A stretch of DNA of 64,000 nucleotides from Heterodera schachtii (Eukaryota > Nematoda > Chromadorea > Rhabditida > Heteroderidae): contig SIJG01000019.1 of assembly GCA_023374025.1 (NCBI GenBank), forward strand, positions 1,004,810 to 1,068,809, given 5' to 3'. Positions 49,030 through 59,676 of the stretch are shown one piece after another. The position numbers and the translations under genes were made by a program. Below the pieces are notes generated by a model. It was not told the origin of the DNA and searched no databases. It saw only the letters and a program-made list of their open reading frames with translations. Positions within the stretch are counted from its first letter, which is position 1; the number at the start of each line of letters is the position of its first letter.

Positions 49030-50310
49030 TATGAAATTCGTAATTTAGCTATTAATATGATAAAATAATATGCATCAAACGGATATTTTTACAATTTTTC
49101 GACCAAAAAAGATTTTGAAAAAATTTTAAAATTGAAGAGTAGTTTTAAGAAATCATAATCCAAAATCGAATATTTCTAAAGGAGTTTCATGTTCGAGCTC
49201 TACTATTTTCATCAGTTTTTTGCCTTTTTTATTCACTATTTGCGAAATATTTTGAGATTTTTCGCGTCGCGGACGCATTTGGTTTTTTTGGGCGGGGGGG
49301 GGGGATTCCAGCACTAATTTTTGTTCTTTTCTAAAAGTAATAAAATTTTCATTAAAATTGTTTTATTAGAAACATATGGTTCGCAATTGTAAATTTTTTT
49401 TATATAAAATTAAAAAAAATTTTGTGAATTAATCCAAAACCCGAACTCGACAAAAAGCCCAAATTCAGATTTTTTGACCTTTTTTTTGTTCAAATTTAGG
49501 TTAGGAAGTTGGAATTGACAAAATAGGTGTCTTGGTAGCGCCTAAATTCTTGATCAAAATGCGATTGGAGCACAAAAAATCCCATCCCTGGGTACCGTTT
49601 TGCCGTTAAACAATTTCTAAGATTTAAATTCTTATTTCTTGTCCCAATTTGAAAAATTAATAAAATTCCACATTAATTTTCTTTAAAATTGACATGAAAA
49701 CCCGTTCAGCGCATAAATTACTCTAGAAAAAAATAAAAAATAAAATATTCTGGAGGGGGTCACAAAAGGGATAAGTACCAGCATTTTTATATAAAAATGT
49801 GTGGGAGTGGGGGGAGGAGAAAAGAAAAACCAATCCATTTCAATTTTTTCTTTTTGGGTCATCGTTTTGCCGTGAATTATCATTTTATGCCCTGCCCTTG
49901 CCGCCTCATCATAAAATATAAGATCGTTCTTCATTTAACTCTTTTGTAATTACTTTTTTTGCCCAATAAATACATTTAAAACAGATTTGCTGAATAATTA
50001 TTTTTGAAAAAGAGAATTCATTAATTCGGCTTTTGTGATTCTTAATCCCTAAAAATAACCATGAAATTAAATCAATATGTCTTTTTCACTAAATCAACAA
50101 TTTCAGAATTTACGTTGATCAGGGTAAATAGAACATTAATTTAGGGCCCCTAACCTCTCAAAACGGTCAAACTCAGACAACTTTGGAAAAACAAATTACG
50201 ATGATATGTTGAATTAGAATTTTTTTTGAATCAAATTTTGAGAATGATTCAAAAAAAGAGTTAGAATTTTTCAGTAAAAAATTTCGTGTTTCACGTTTCG
50301 TATTTTTAGG
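49030..50310. other. AT-rich intergenic stretch
   Basis: A G run near 49288 and a G/A-rich patch at 49800-49830 stand out. No gene or bounded element was recognised. Confidence 0.35.
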
Positions 50311-50318
50311 GCTTTTAG

Positions 50319-50991
50319 TAGAGGTGTGCCGTGAATCACGGTCACGGTTCCGTGAATTTCACGGGTTTTTTCGGTCACGGTCACGATTCACGGTCCAATT
50401 TACGGTTATTCCGTGAAAATTTACACTGGATGAAATTGAAAATTTCAAGAAGTGCTTATTTGGATTTGAAAATAAAAATTATGACAATAAAAATTTCACT
50501 GACCCATTTTCTACTGACGCATTTACCGGGCGCCCCTATCGGCACTATCGAGCCCCAAAACTTTTTTTAAGAAAATTGTCTCAAAATTTCAAAAGTATGT
50601 AATTTTTTTTTGGTGAAAATCTGTTAACAAAATGCATTAAAATTTTAAAAATTTTCCCGGCGATGCCGGACCCCACCGGTTCCCTAAAAGTTTTATGTAA
50701 AAAGCGCGTCGCAAAAAAAACATTTTTAATTTTGAATATTTAACCAAAATGCTGGTTTTTGAACCCAAATGATGATTTTTGTCTGCCAAATGCTGATTTT
50801 GAAAATTTTCAGTTGGGATCCCCGAAAGAAAAACAAAAAAAAATTCGCTGCAAAATAAAATTTTTCTAAATTCACGGTCACGGTCACGGTTACCGTGAAT
50901 TTCACGGGTTTTTTGGATCACGGTCACGATTCACGGGACAATTCACGGTCACGATTCGTTCACGGGTTTTTTCAGTCACGGCACACCTCTA
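50319..50991. mobile_element. hAT-like element, short relative of 28186-29354
   Basis: Same ends TAGAGGTGTGCCGTGA / TCACGGCACACCTCTA and CACGGT subterminal repeats. Flanking GCTTTTAG (50311-50318) and GCGTTTAG (50992-50999) differ in one base, an 8-bp target duplication. Two degenerate hairpin-repeat cores (about 50525 and 50655) lie inside. Confidence 0.88.
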
Positions 50992-51654
50992 GCGTTTAGT
51001 GTTCGCATTTCGCATTTTATTTTTCGGTTTGCAACAAACCTGATTCATACAATCGGCTGCTTCAGTGGTGAGGAAAAATTTTTTTTGGCCCCCTTTTGTC
51101 CAGAAAGATTGACCCGATTGCTTGAAACAACGCCTTCGACGGATTGAAAATTGTCGTGACTGTGGTGATCAGAAGAGCAGTGTGGTGCGGATAGCTTATA
51201 TTGTTTCCCATTAAGAATATTTTTAACAATAAAAGCTGCGCTAAATCCAATTTTTTTTTTAATTTTTCATAATTTCCCGACAGATCTTAAATCGTTTTAG
51301 AAAACTAAGAGATGGCAGAATATATTGTCAGGGAGGGAATTTATCAATATTTAAAATATTTACTAAAATACTAAACAAAAATGAAAAAAAAGACTTAAAA
51401 ATGAATTACTTCAAAATTTAAGGTAAAACTTTAAAAATTGACTTTTTTTAACATGTTTATTAATGTACATGGCCCCATTTTAATTCATGTTCAGCACTTA
51501 AAATTTCACTTGAAAAAAATAACAAATTTTGGACTTTTTAGATTTTCCTACTATTTATATATTATTTTAAAGTTTTTGATAATTTATAGAAATTTCTTGT
51601 GAAAAATAGATTTTTTTTTGAAATGTAGCCCTAAAAAACATTTGTAAGAATTGA

Positions 51655-51860
51655 GAAATTTTCCCGACGGCGCCTGTCGGCACCGCCGGATCCTTAAATC
51701 CTTAATTTTCTTAAAAAACTGGCTCAACTTTGGAAAATTGGTCGTTTTTGGACAAAACCTGAACAATGTATTGTGTTTAAATATATTTTTTTCCCGGCGG
51801 CGCCTCCCGGCACCGCCGGCCTCCCTCCTCCTCCCTGGCCCCCAAAAAGTTTTTTCAAAA
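51655..51860 (-). repeat. GC-hairpin short repeat, two adjacent minus-strand copies
   Basis: CCCGACGGCGCCTGTCGGCA at 51662 and CCCGGCGGCGCCTCCCGGCA at 51792, each with the AAATTGGTC/TTTTTGG-type flank. Spacing is 130 bases, which gives an estimate of the unit length. Confidence 0.7.
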
Positions 51861-52542
51861 AATACGCCGCAATAAGTTGTTCAAATTAATAAAGGGAGGC
51901 GAAAATATAAATTTAATAAATTTTTTGTTCGAATAAATTATAAAAAATAATTATTTGAAGCAATTTGAAAAAATTTTCTGATTTTCGACTCTTAAATCTG
52001 ATTTTTTGTTTAAAGTTTGACGACTTCGAACTCCCGCTCCCGTAAATTATTTTTTAGCGGATTCTAATATTTGTTGCCTTTTTTTAAAATTTCTTCGCAT
52101 TTTTTATTCATATTTTTTTTTTTTACATATTTCGCGATTTTTCTTACATAAAAAAAGAATCCCTATTTATGTGAAATGTTTTGCGTACTCAGATCAAAAT
52201 GGCATGCCCTTGCCAAGTCTGATTTAACGAAAATTTCTTATAATTTTCTTTTCCTTAGCATACAATTTTATTAATTATTAATTAACGAATGACATCTTCA
52301 TCATATTCGAGTCTGAGGAATTTTTGCAAATTGGTCAGAATTTGCTATGTGAATTGGGCGAAGCACGAAAAAGTGCAAAGTGGGCGAAGCACGAAAAAGT
52401 GCAAAGTGATCACTGATCAAATTAAAAGCAAGCGAAATAATTATTAAAAAATTAAAATTAAAAAATTATTTTAAATAATAATAATCTACTTACATAATTA
52501 TTCGTTTATTTTATAATATTTTTAAATCTCAATAAAACGGAC

Positions 52543-52757
52543 ATTTTTTGTTTTCTCATTTTTTATTAAAATATTAATGTGCACTTTTGTTTTCTCAGTT
52601 TTATTAAAATATTAAAGTTGGCATGCACTTTTGTTTTCTCATTTTTATTAAAATATTAAAGTTGGCATGCACTTTTGTTTTCTCAGTTTTTATTAAAATA
52701 TTAAAGTTGGCATGCACTTTTGTTTTCTCAGTTTTTATTAAAATATTTAATGTTGGC
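52543..52757. repeat. Tandem repeat of about 45 bp (about 4.5 units) inside the MULE
   Basis: Unit TTATTAAAATATTAAAGTTG plus GCATGCACTTTTGTTTTCTCA, with a shortened first unit. It lies between the left terminal repeat and the transposase gene, where MULEs often carry subterminal repeats. Confidence 0.85.
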
Positions 52758-52816
52758 AAATAGATAAATAGTGCAATAAAAATATTTTTATAGAAAATTC
52801 ATGGGTAGTTATATAC

Positions 52817-54858
52817 GTGAGTTATTCTGAGAAGCTCATTTTCATTATTTATTATTTTAGAATAATGAATATTATTATTCATATTTTGATTATCGCACTA
52901 TTTGTCTACGAGTTCCCATTAGGCTCTAAATCAGGGTTTGATGATTTTATACAAAAAAATGGTGTGATGGAACTTGTGAAGGAATACAAATCGAAAAAAA
53001 CTATTAATGATCTTCACTCAAAACTGCAAGAACAAGGAACAAAGATAAGTCTTCGGACCTTAAAAACTTATTTATCAAAATTAACAATAGTGACAAGAAA
53101 CGAACATATAGAAGCATCGCCTGATCCAAATTTAAAATTGGAAAAATGTTTTTCGAGAGATCTTACGGAAACTTTATATATAATTGGATCAGAAGATAAC
53201 TATCAAATATACCTGCAAGATAACGAGCACAATACTGACATTTATCTAATATGTATAAAATGTCGACATTATCAGCGTCAAGAAAAAAGCCTTAATCCGA
53301 AAATAGCAAGAGCTGTACTTCGTGGTGGCAAACAGCTTGTAATACTTAAATCCGAACACCATCCTAATTGTAAACCAAGAAAATTGGAAGAAATAACTGC
53401 CGAACAAGCAGATAGATCAGAAAGAAAAGAAATACTGAATTGCAAGACTGATGTTAAAACTATTTGGCGAAAAGGTTTAGAAAAAGTAAGAGAATTAGAT
53501 ATACTCAATGACACCGATCCAATTGATGCGCATTCAACTACTAGTTTTTATCCGTCATGGATAACTGTTAGAAGAGCTTATAACAGAAAAAGACAGCAAA
53601 CTTTAGGAAATGAATCAAGTGATCCGTACGATATTCCTGCAAGACTTCAGTTAACTAAAGTTGGATCGCTTAAATTAGTTTTGGGGAAAACCGCTTGAAA
53701 GAACTGAATGGATGCTTTTCAAAAATACAGAAATAGGTGTGATCCTTTTTTCGTCACAAGTTCAACTTGAAGCGGCAAGCCAATGCAAAATAATGGTCGC
53801 TGACGCAACTTTTGAATTAGCGCCTAAAGGTTTTCGTCAAATTTGGCTAATTCACGGCTTAGTAAGTTATATATATAGGGTTGCTTCCTGATCCCTGACA
53901 TGTGTCCCCTGATGGTCCCTTGCCCTTGAAATTTTGCCCCTGATGGGTAGGGCAGCAACCCTAAAGATAGTACAAACGTATTTCATATAATATTTATAGT
54001 ACGAAAAAAACAATCAAGGAGAATGGGTTGTTCTTGCGTTTGCATTAATGCAACACAAAAACCAAGAGTCATACGAGATAATTTTAAATGAGTTACATTC
54101 AAGATGGGGAATAGATAACACCAATTCAATCCAACGTATACATGTTGATTATGAAAAGGCAGAATATAATGCTTTTATCAAAATATTTGGAAGTGAAAAA
54201 GTTTTTTGGTTGCATTGTACATTACATTCGGGCCGCTATAAGATATATACAAACACAACTCCCTGCATTATGGGGCCAATATTTAAAAGAAAAAAAAAAT
54301 CAATGGCCCACTTTGGAAATATATTCGGCGACTGTTGGCATTGCCGATTTTGAACAAAAGAGAAATTTCAAGAATTTGGCCGCATTTAAGGGGATACCAA
54401 GCTCAAGGAGAATTAATAAAAGAAAATCTTAGAATTTTTCATGAATATTTTGAAAAAGAATGGTTATCGAAAAGTAATTCTGGCAATTTATGGAATTTTA
54501 ACAATTTAGCGAGAACTAGAAGTACAAATCCAGCTGAGGCTTGGCATTCAGTAATGAAAAGGTTCTGTCTCGTTTGGTATTTTTGGCTAGCAATATAATT
54601 CCATAAAAATACAAGAATTCAAAAAGAAAGATTTCCTGGGATCTTTACCCAGTTTCTTTAGGGAGCCTACCAGCGTGCGGCATGCCTCAGTACCAGTACT
54701 CTTAAATTTTATGCAAACATTGATGGGTGAAGTTGATGATAGGATTATAAAACTTAAAACAGGAAAGGCTAAACCCCAACCGAGAGACAAACTTTATGCG
54801 GGTCTTGATGAAAATCTGCTTTTGGCTTTGAAACAATATGAGGTAAAACCTTAAGAAG
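52817..54858 (+). pseudogene. MULE transposase, frameshifted
   Basis: A 293-codon open frame ends at 53698. Shifted by one base it continues with VADATFELAPKGFRQIWLIH, the D-[AG]-TF motif of the MULE DDE domain. After an intron (about 53862-54000) comes GEWVVLAFALMQHKNQESYE, HVDYEKAEYNAF, then frame changes near 54230 and 54350, and RSTNPAEAWHSVMKR. The N-terminal part has Cys/His positions (CIKCRHYQ, HHPNCKP), suggesting a FLYWCH/WRKY-like zinc-binding domain, a tentative call. At least three frame changes make it inactive. A tiny TAGGGTTGC...GCAACCCTA palindrome at 53878-53963 lies within the intron. Confidence 0.75.
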
Positions 54859-55059
54859 TTCATATTTATTAAATTTAATTAGAACCGCCTGGAAATTGAA
54901 TTGCATGGGGAAAAAGAGTTTATTACTACAACTGAACATTTTCTCAATAAGATTTCTTATCTTCTACTTCAAATGGATGATTCGGGACAAAGAACCGAAA
55001 AAGATGGGAAGGGAAGAAAGGTTACTGACTTAAATTAAATAATTCATAACGTATTTTAG

Positions 55060-55960
55060 CAAAAAAGTGATTCAATTGAAGGAAACAAAAATAGAAAAAG
55101 GACCCGAATCCAGTCTGTTAACGGAATCGAAATAGAAAAGAGCGAAGAACTTTTGGTTGAGGAAAATGAGAAAATTATAATAGAAAGTAATGAAAAAATT
55201 TCTATCGAAAGTTCTGAAGTTATACTTATTGAACAAAAAAATACAGGAGCAAAAAGTGGATTAAACTCGTTAAACTTTTTTTTTAATCCGCCAAAAGAAG
55301 TGGAACGTTATCAATTCTGCGAAACGTGGGATTATATCTGTGATGAACCCGAACGGCAATTTGCAGATGAATTTGAATTTCATACCAGTGAATACGGACC
55401 AGGCCACCTTATGTCAATAATTGGCGATGGTAATTGTGGTTTCAGGAGTATAAGTTGGGCTATGACGGGAACTGAAGTGAATCATGATGAGATTCGTCGT
55501 GACATTATGGAATATATTGAAGAAACCTTGTATCAGCACGAAAGAGAAATTGCTGAAAACGACTGGTGGCGTAAGTTTACGGAAATTTTGAAATAGTATA
55601 AAGTTTTTCAGAAATGTTTTTCTCGAACAAAGAAGCTGCAGAAAAGCACGCGGCTACAAAAAAAGTATCGGCTATGAGTGCCGCTGAAGAAGATAAATGG
55701 ATGAATGACGTTGATTTGTTTGCTGCAGCAAAATTGTTTCGGATTAATATTTAATCGTTACACTTGGCAATATTTTGCTCCTAGCATGAATAGATCAGTA
55801 AGAAAATATAATAAAAATTCATTAATGAAACACAAATTCGATTATATTTTTAATATTCATACTCAACGAAGAACAAGATCGTGGAAGTATAACTATTTTT
55901 ATTTATAATTCAAATAATCATTTTGAGGTAATTCTTGAACCTCGGCGATTATATGCATAA
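55060..55960 (+). pseudogene. OTU-type cysteine protease of the MULE
   Basis: After a Glu/Lys-rich stretch comes IIGDGNCGFRSISWAMTG, the OTU catalytic loop with Asp and Cys. HDEIRRDIMEYIEE follows, an intron at about 55571-55610, then WMNDVDLFAAAKLF, WQYFAPSMN and finally NNHFEVILEP, whose His completes the OTU catalytic set. Frames change near 55740 and 55890, so it is decayed. The upstream piece at about 54885-55020 (LHGEKEFITTTEHFLNK) may join transposase and protease in one protein. The protease probably served transposon proteins or host ubiquitin; function unproven. Confidence 0.75.
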
Positions 55961-56813
55961 TTTTCCTGAATTTACATTTTTTTTTCTTCCCATTCACATT
56001 TTTTGTTCATTATATATATATATTTTGGTTAAAGTTAAAAAATTAATTTAAAATTTACTATGATTATTTTATTGTAAGGGATTAATAATTTTGGTTTATA
56101 TTATAAAAATTGTGTTGTTTGTTTTTGAAATAATATATAGCTATATTAAATTTAGTTAAAATAATTATTTTGCTCTTAATTTTTAAAATAATTATTTTTA
56201 TTTTTTAATAATTATTTTGCTTGCTTTTAATTTGATCAGTGATCACTTTGCACTTTTTCGTGCTTCGCCCAACCTTGCACTTTTCGTGCTTTAAGAAGAA
56301 GATTGGAGTTGCAAATGTTCTTCGACTTTACGAATTGTTTCACAAAAGAGCGGAAAAAAAGATTTGACTTTAAATATTACCATATTTTTGACAAAGAAGC
56401 GAACGGCTGGGGATTCAATTTCATTCTTTTACGGTGAGTGGCGGTCAAAATCCCATTTCTTCGCTTAATGAATAATAAAAAAAATTAAGCAATTGATGGA
56501 CCCGAGCAAAGGATTTTACAACAAAGCTGAGGACAGAGTGACCTTGGCCATTGATGTCATAGTGAAGGAACAAAAAGGGACAAAAAAGCGGAAATTGTTC
56601 AGATGAATAAACACATGCATCATTTTCACTTTCTTTTGATGATCATTTATAAAATTTATACATAATTAAATGCTTTTTTTAATTTTTTTATTTATTTTGA
56701 AATTTACTCAATAATATTAATTAGGGTAGCACAGTTCCGTTACCGTCCGGTAATTACGCTTTTTTTGTGAAGAGAGGAAGTATGAATAAGCGGATACGTA
56801 AAGTCGCCGTGTT

Positions 56814-57126
56814 CATAAAGGGACTTACGTTGAAAATATTGGCAAAAAAAAGGATGAAGGGATAAAAAAAAGCACTGAGAAATATTTGTCCCTTTTCCTT
56901 TGCTGAACCGCTTAGAAAAAAGGTGGAAATAAATATTTAAATAATATTGAATAATATTTAAATAATATTGAATTCACATTTAAGAGCCGAATGGAGTTGC
57001 AAAAGTTCTGACATTTTTCGAATTGTTTCACAAAAGAACGGAAAGGAGCAATTTGACTGGAAAAACATGACAGAGTTTTTAATGACAAATCGAAATGCTG
57101 GGGATTTAATTTTATACTTTTAGGGT
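56814..57126 (+). pseudogene. MATH-domain exon remnants (copy J)
   Basis: About 56814-56925 shows IKG, KILAKK and KSTEKYLSLFL; about 56990-57126 shows EWSCKSSDIFRIVSQKNG. Stops and frame changes are present in both. It is probably a second MATH unit of copy I or another copy's tail. Confidence 0.6.
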
Positions 57127-57786
57127 GTGTGTTAAGCCAGGGCTTCGATATTTGAGGACCCAAAATTAAGAAAATTCGAAAATAGTCAAAAAACTATTTT
57201 TCATTTTAAAATTCCAGTTTGAAATAAATTTCATTTGAAAAGTATTTTTTTCTCAATGATAAAAAATTTTTTTTCATAAGCATTTGATACATCAAATTTG
57301 AATTTTATATTTATTCTTTTTTATTTTCAAAAATTTAATGGTTTAAAATTTTAAAAACTTGAACATACTTTTTGTGAATTTTTTATATATTTTTCAATTT
57401 TCTTTATTTAATAAAATATAAAAAATATATTTACATTTCTTTGTTTCAGACTTTTCGCCTTTTTAATTTATCGGTGCTTATTTGGTTCAAAAAAAACGAC
57501 AAGAAGCATTCTTTTATGCTTTCTATTAATGTCTTCCTCTCTTTCACTTAAAAAGGTGCAATTTCAAAATTTGGTTTTTTTCACAACAAATATTATTTGA
57601 ATTTTTGTGCACACACATTAAAATAAAAAAATCACAGAATTTTTCAATTTTTAGCATTTGTTCAGCCCATCAATTGACAATTAATTAGCACTCTTTGGGT
57701 GATAATGAGCCTTCAAAAGGCCGAAAAAGCGCACTTTCAATAACATTAAAACAATAATTAAAACATTATTAATTTACTTAATTGAA
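57127..57786. other. AT-rich sequence upstream of the CAP gene
   Basis: No gene or repeat boundary recognised. Confidence 0.35.
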
Positions 57787-58298
57787 ATGATTTTCATTTT
57801 GATGCCCATCTTTTCCATGCTAATTGGTATTATTTGAATAATAAATTAGTTTTTAAAATTAGGCCGTTCCATGGGATTGGCTACGCCAATGTCGGCGGAG
57901 GAGAAAGCGGCGATAATCCAATGCCACAACAATTACCGGTCGCAGTCGGCCTTGGGCAAAGTGGCGAACAAAAGGGACAGAAAATGCCAACCGCACCCAA
58001 CATGGCGAAGATGGAGTGGTACGACGGATTGGGCCAAACGGCACAGAATTGGGCCAACAAATGCCAAATTCAACACTCGGACACAGAATTTGGCGAGAAT
58101 TTGTACTTCTCCAGCTGGAACGACTTCCCAAACAGTCAGTCAAATTGGGAGCCAATTAAAATAGAAAATTGTGCCAATTTAAGAGGAAGTGCTGGAGAAG
58201 TCGTGCAACGCGTAGTGGTCCGAGTTGGCCGAGTTCGGCATCAACAAGGACATTTGATTGGACGACGACAATCTGCCAAATTTTGGCCATTGGACTCA
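57787..58298 (+). pseudogene. CAP-superfamily (venom-allergen-like/SCP) secreted protein, broken
   Basis: Exon 1 57787-57826 encodes a hydrophobic signal peptide MIFILMPIFSMLIG. A 36-base intron leads to exon 2 at 57863 (AIIQCHNNYRSQSALGKVAN). CAP motifs follow: MEWYDGLGQTAQNWANKCQI, HSDTEFGENLYFSSW, WSELAEFGINKDI and GHWTQ. The reading frame changes near 57972 and again near 58140-58190, and two in-frame stops lie in the last part. The sequence ends at a foldback element just after HWTQ, so the last third of the domain is gone. In plant-parasitic nematodes intact members are secreted and linked to host interaction (family knowledge). Confidence 0.85.
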
Positions 58299-58719
58299 GG
58301 GGCCTTTTTCAATTTCCGTCATATCACTGATATGACGTCATATATTTGACCGATTTTGACTTTTAACATTGGCGAATTTTCTTCAGAATCGACCAAATTT
58401 GGAAAACCTGATATCATCCGATACCCTTAAATGTCCTCTATTTACCTATTAAAAATTAAGAAGTTTTATTCAGTGACATAAAAGTTATGGCCAGATTAGC
58501 ACAAAAACCAACTTGGCCAACATTTACGGCCATGACTTTTTTGTAAGAGAACAAAACTTATTGATTTTTAGTGTGCAGATAGAGGACATTTAGGCATATC
58601 GAATGATATCAATTTTAAAATTTGGTCCATTCTGAAAAAAGTTCGCCAATGTTAAAAGTCAAAATCGGTCAAATATATGACGTCATATCAGTGACATGAC
58701 GGAAATTGAAATAGGCCCC
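58299..58719. mobile_element. Foldback element truncating the CAP gene
   Basis: The first 78 bases are almost the exact inverse of the last 78 (two mismatches), and weaker pairing continues to about 150 bases (GATATCAT and GGACAT blocks). Ends are GGGGCC/GGCCCC. No clear target duplication. The inner part matches the 'TAGAGGACATTTAG' repeat family. Confidence 0.85.
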
Positions 58720-58753
58720 AGGTGAATGCAATAAGAAATTGGCAAAATGTTAG

Positions 58754-58823
58754 GCCTCGGGTGGGAATCGAACCCACTCGTGCACTCTTTCCATGGGCAA
58801 CTCTACCATTGAGCTACCGAGGC
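58754..58823 (-). tRNA. tRNA-like gene, apparent anticodon GGA, no long variable arm
   Basis: Minus strand, 70 bases. Perfect acceptor stem GCCTCGG/CCGAGGC, D arm GCTC-AATGGTA-GAGT, perfect T arm GTGGG-TTCGATT-CCCAC, intact box B GGTTCGATTCC. The anticodon loop ATGGAAA has U33 and gives GGA (Ser UCC). The anticodon stem TGCCC/GAGTG has one mismatch and two wobbles. A serine tRNA should have a long variable arm, which is missing. So it is either an odd tRNA or a decayed one; it could also be a SINE source. Confidence 0.65.
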
Positions 58824-58829
58824 ATATCC

Positions 58830-59670
58830 GCCCTTTCTTTTATGGATCTTATCAATCCCGACTTCCGCATTTTTATCATCCAGTCAGCTTCTTCCTTACA
58901 GTGCCATCGGAGAGAAATTTAGCCACCTCATGGGCTCGAAACACCAATAAATTACAATACATACCAATTAAACGCATGCTTTCAAAACCAATTCTCGTTG
59001 ATACAAAAACAAATTTTACACACTTTGAGCACAAATTTTTTAACTTTTTTTAGCCTTAAAATTTTTATTTTCAATCGGAATATTTAATTCTGTTCCTTAT
59101 TCATCAGCACGGACGGATCAAAAATTCCATTTTAAATTTAAATTTCAGCTCAAAATTCTTTCGTGTCGAACACAACTAAAAAAGCATAAGAGGGGAATAT
59201 TTTGTAAAAAAGGATAGATATAATATTAGCATGTTGTAAAAAAAATGACAATAAAGCTAACATTGATTTTTTGGCTTTATACATTTATCATCAAAAATAT
59301 AAAGGCATATTTTAAATATTTTATTTTATCGAATTTTGGCTAAATATTTTATTTTATTTTAAGTCTCTCTTTAATCAAATCAAATATCATTATTTGATTT
59401 TTTCTTCTTACTTTAGTCAATTAAAAAATCATTTTCTAACTTCGGTTGCTAAAATTTAATTTGACAAGGCAATATTAAATTGTAAAAAATTCCCGGCTCC
59501 CCTCGGGGAACACATGCCGGGGATCGGGGAACGTCGGGGAGGGTCGTTTATCAACTCTAATTCAAATTATTGATAATAAAAAATCCTTTTAATTAAAGCA
59601 ATAAGCATTTTTTTTAATTTGTAATCAGAAATTAATCTTTCAAATTCTCAGCCCTTTTAAATAAAAAATT
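58830..59670. other. Intergenic
   Basis: A GC-rich inverted patch (CGGGGAACACATGCCGGGGA) at about 59500-59545 may be the end of another element. No gene recognised. Confidence 0.35.
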
Positions 59671-59676
59671 GTAGAA

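Larger units (their letters stand above)
52356..56290 (+). mobile_element. Mutator-like (MULE) DNA transposon with OTU protease gene
   Basis: Terminal inverted repeats: GGGCGAAGCACGAAAAAGTG then CAAAGT, repeated in tandem at 52356-52381 and 52382-52407 and continuing to about 52432 (GATCACTGATCAAATT). The inverse is at about 56216-56290, whose outer unit is degraded. Inside are a decayed transposase and an OTU cysteine protease. MULEs carrying OTU or Ulp1-type proteases are known. A clean 9-bp target duplication was not found. Confidence 0.85.
52303..56606 (+). pseudogene. BTB-BACK-MATH remnant (copy I) split by a Mutator-like element
   Basis: Left piece 52303-52355 encodes ESEEFLQIGQNLLCEL, the middle of the BACK domain. 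The Mutator-like element starts exactly after it. Right piece at about 56300-56439 encodes WSCKCSSTLRIVSQKSG and then loses frame. The last-exon piece at about 56491-56606 holds LMDPSKGFYNKAEDRVTLAI and ends in TGA. The end of BACK and the first MATH exon are missing, so a deletion accompanied or followed the insertion. Confidence 0.75.

Noticed and set aside
49683..49934. 83-codon minus-strand frame
   Set aside because: Low-complexity composition, no recognisable domain and no neighbouring exons.
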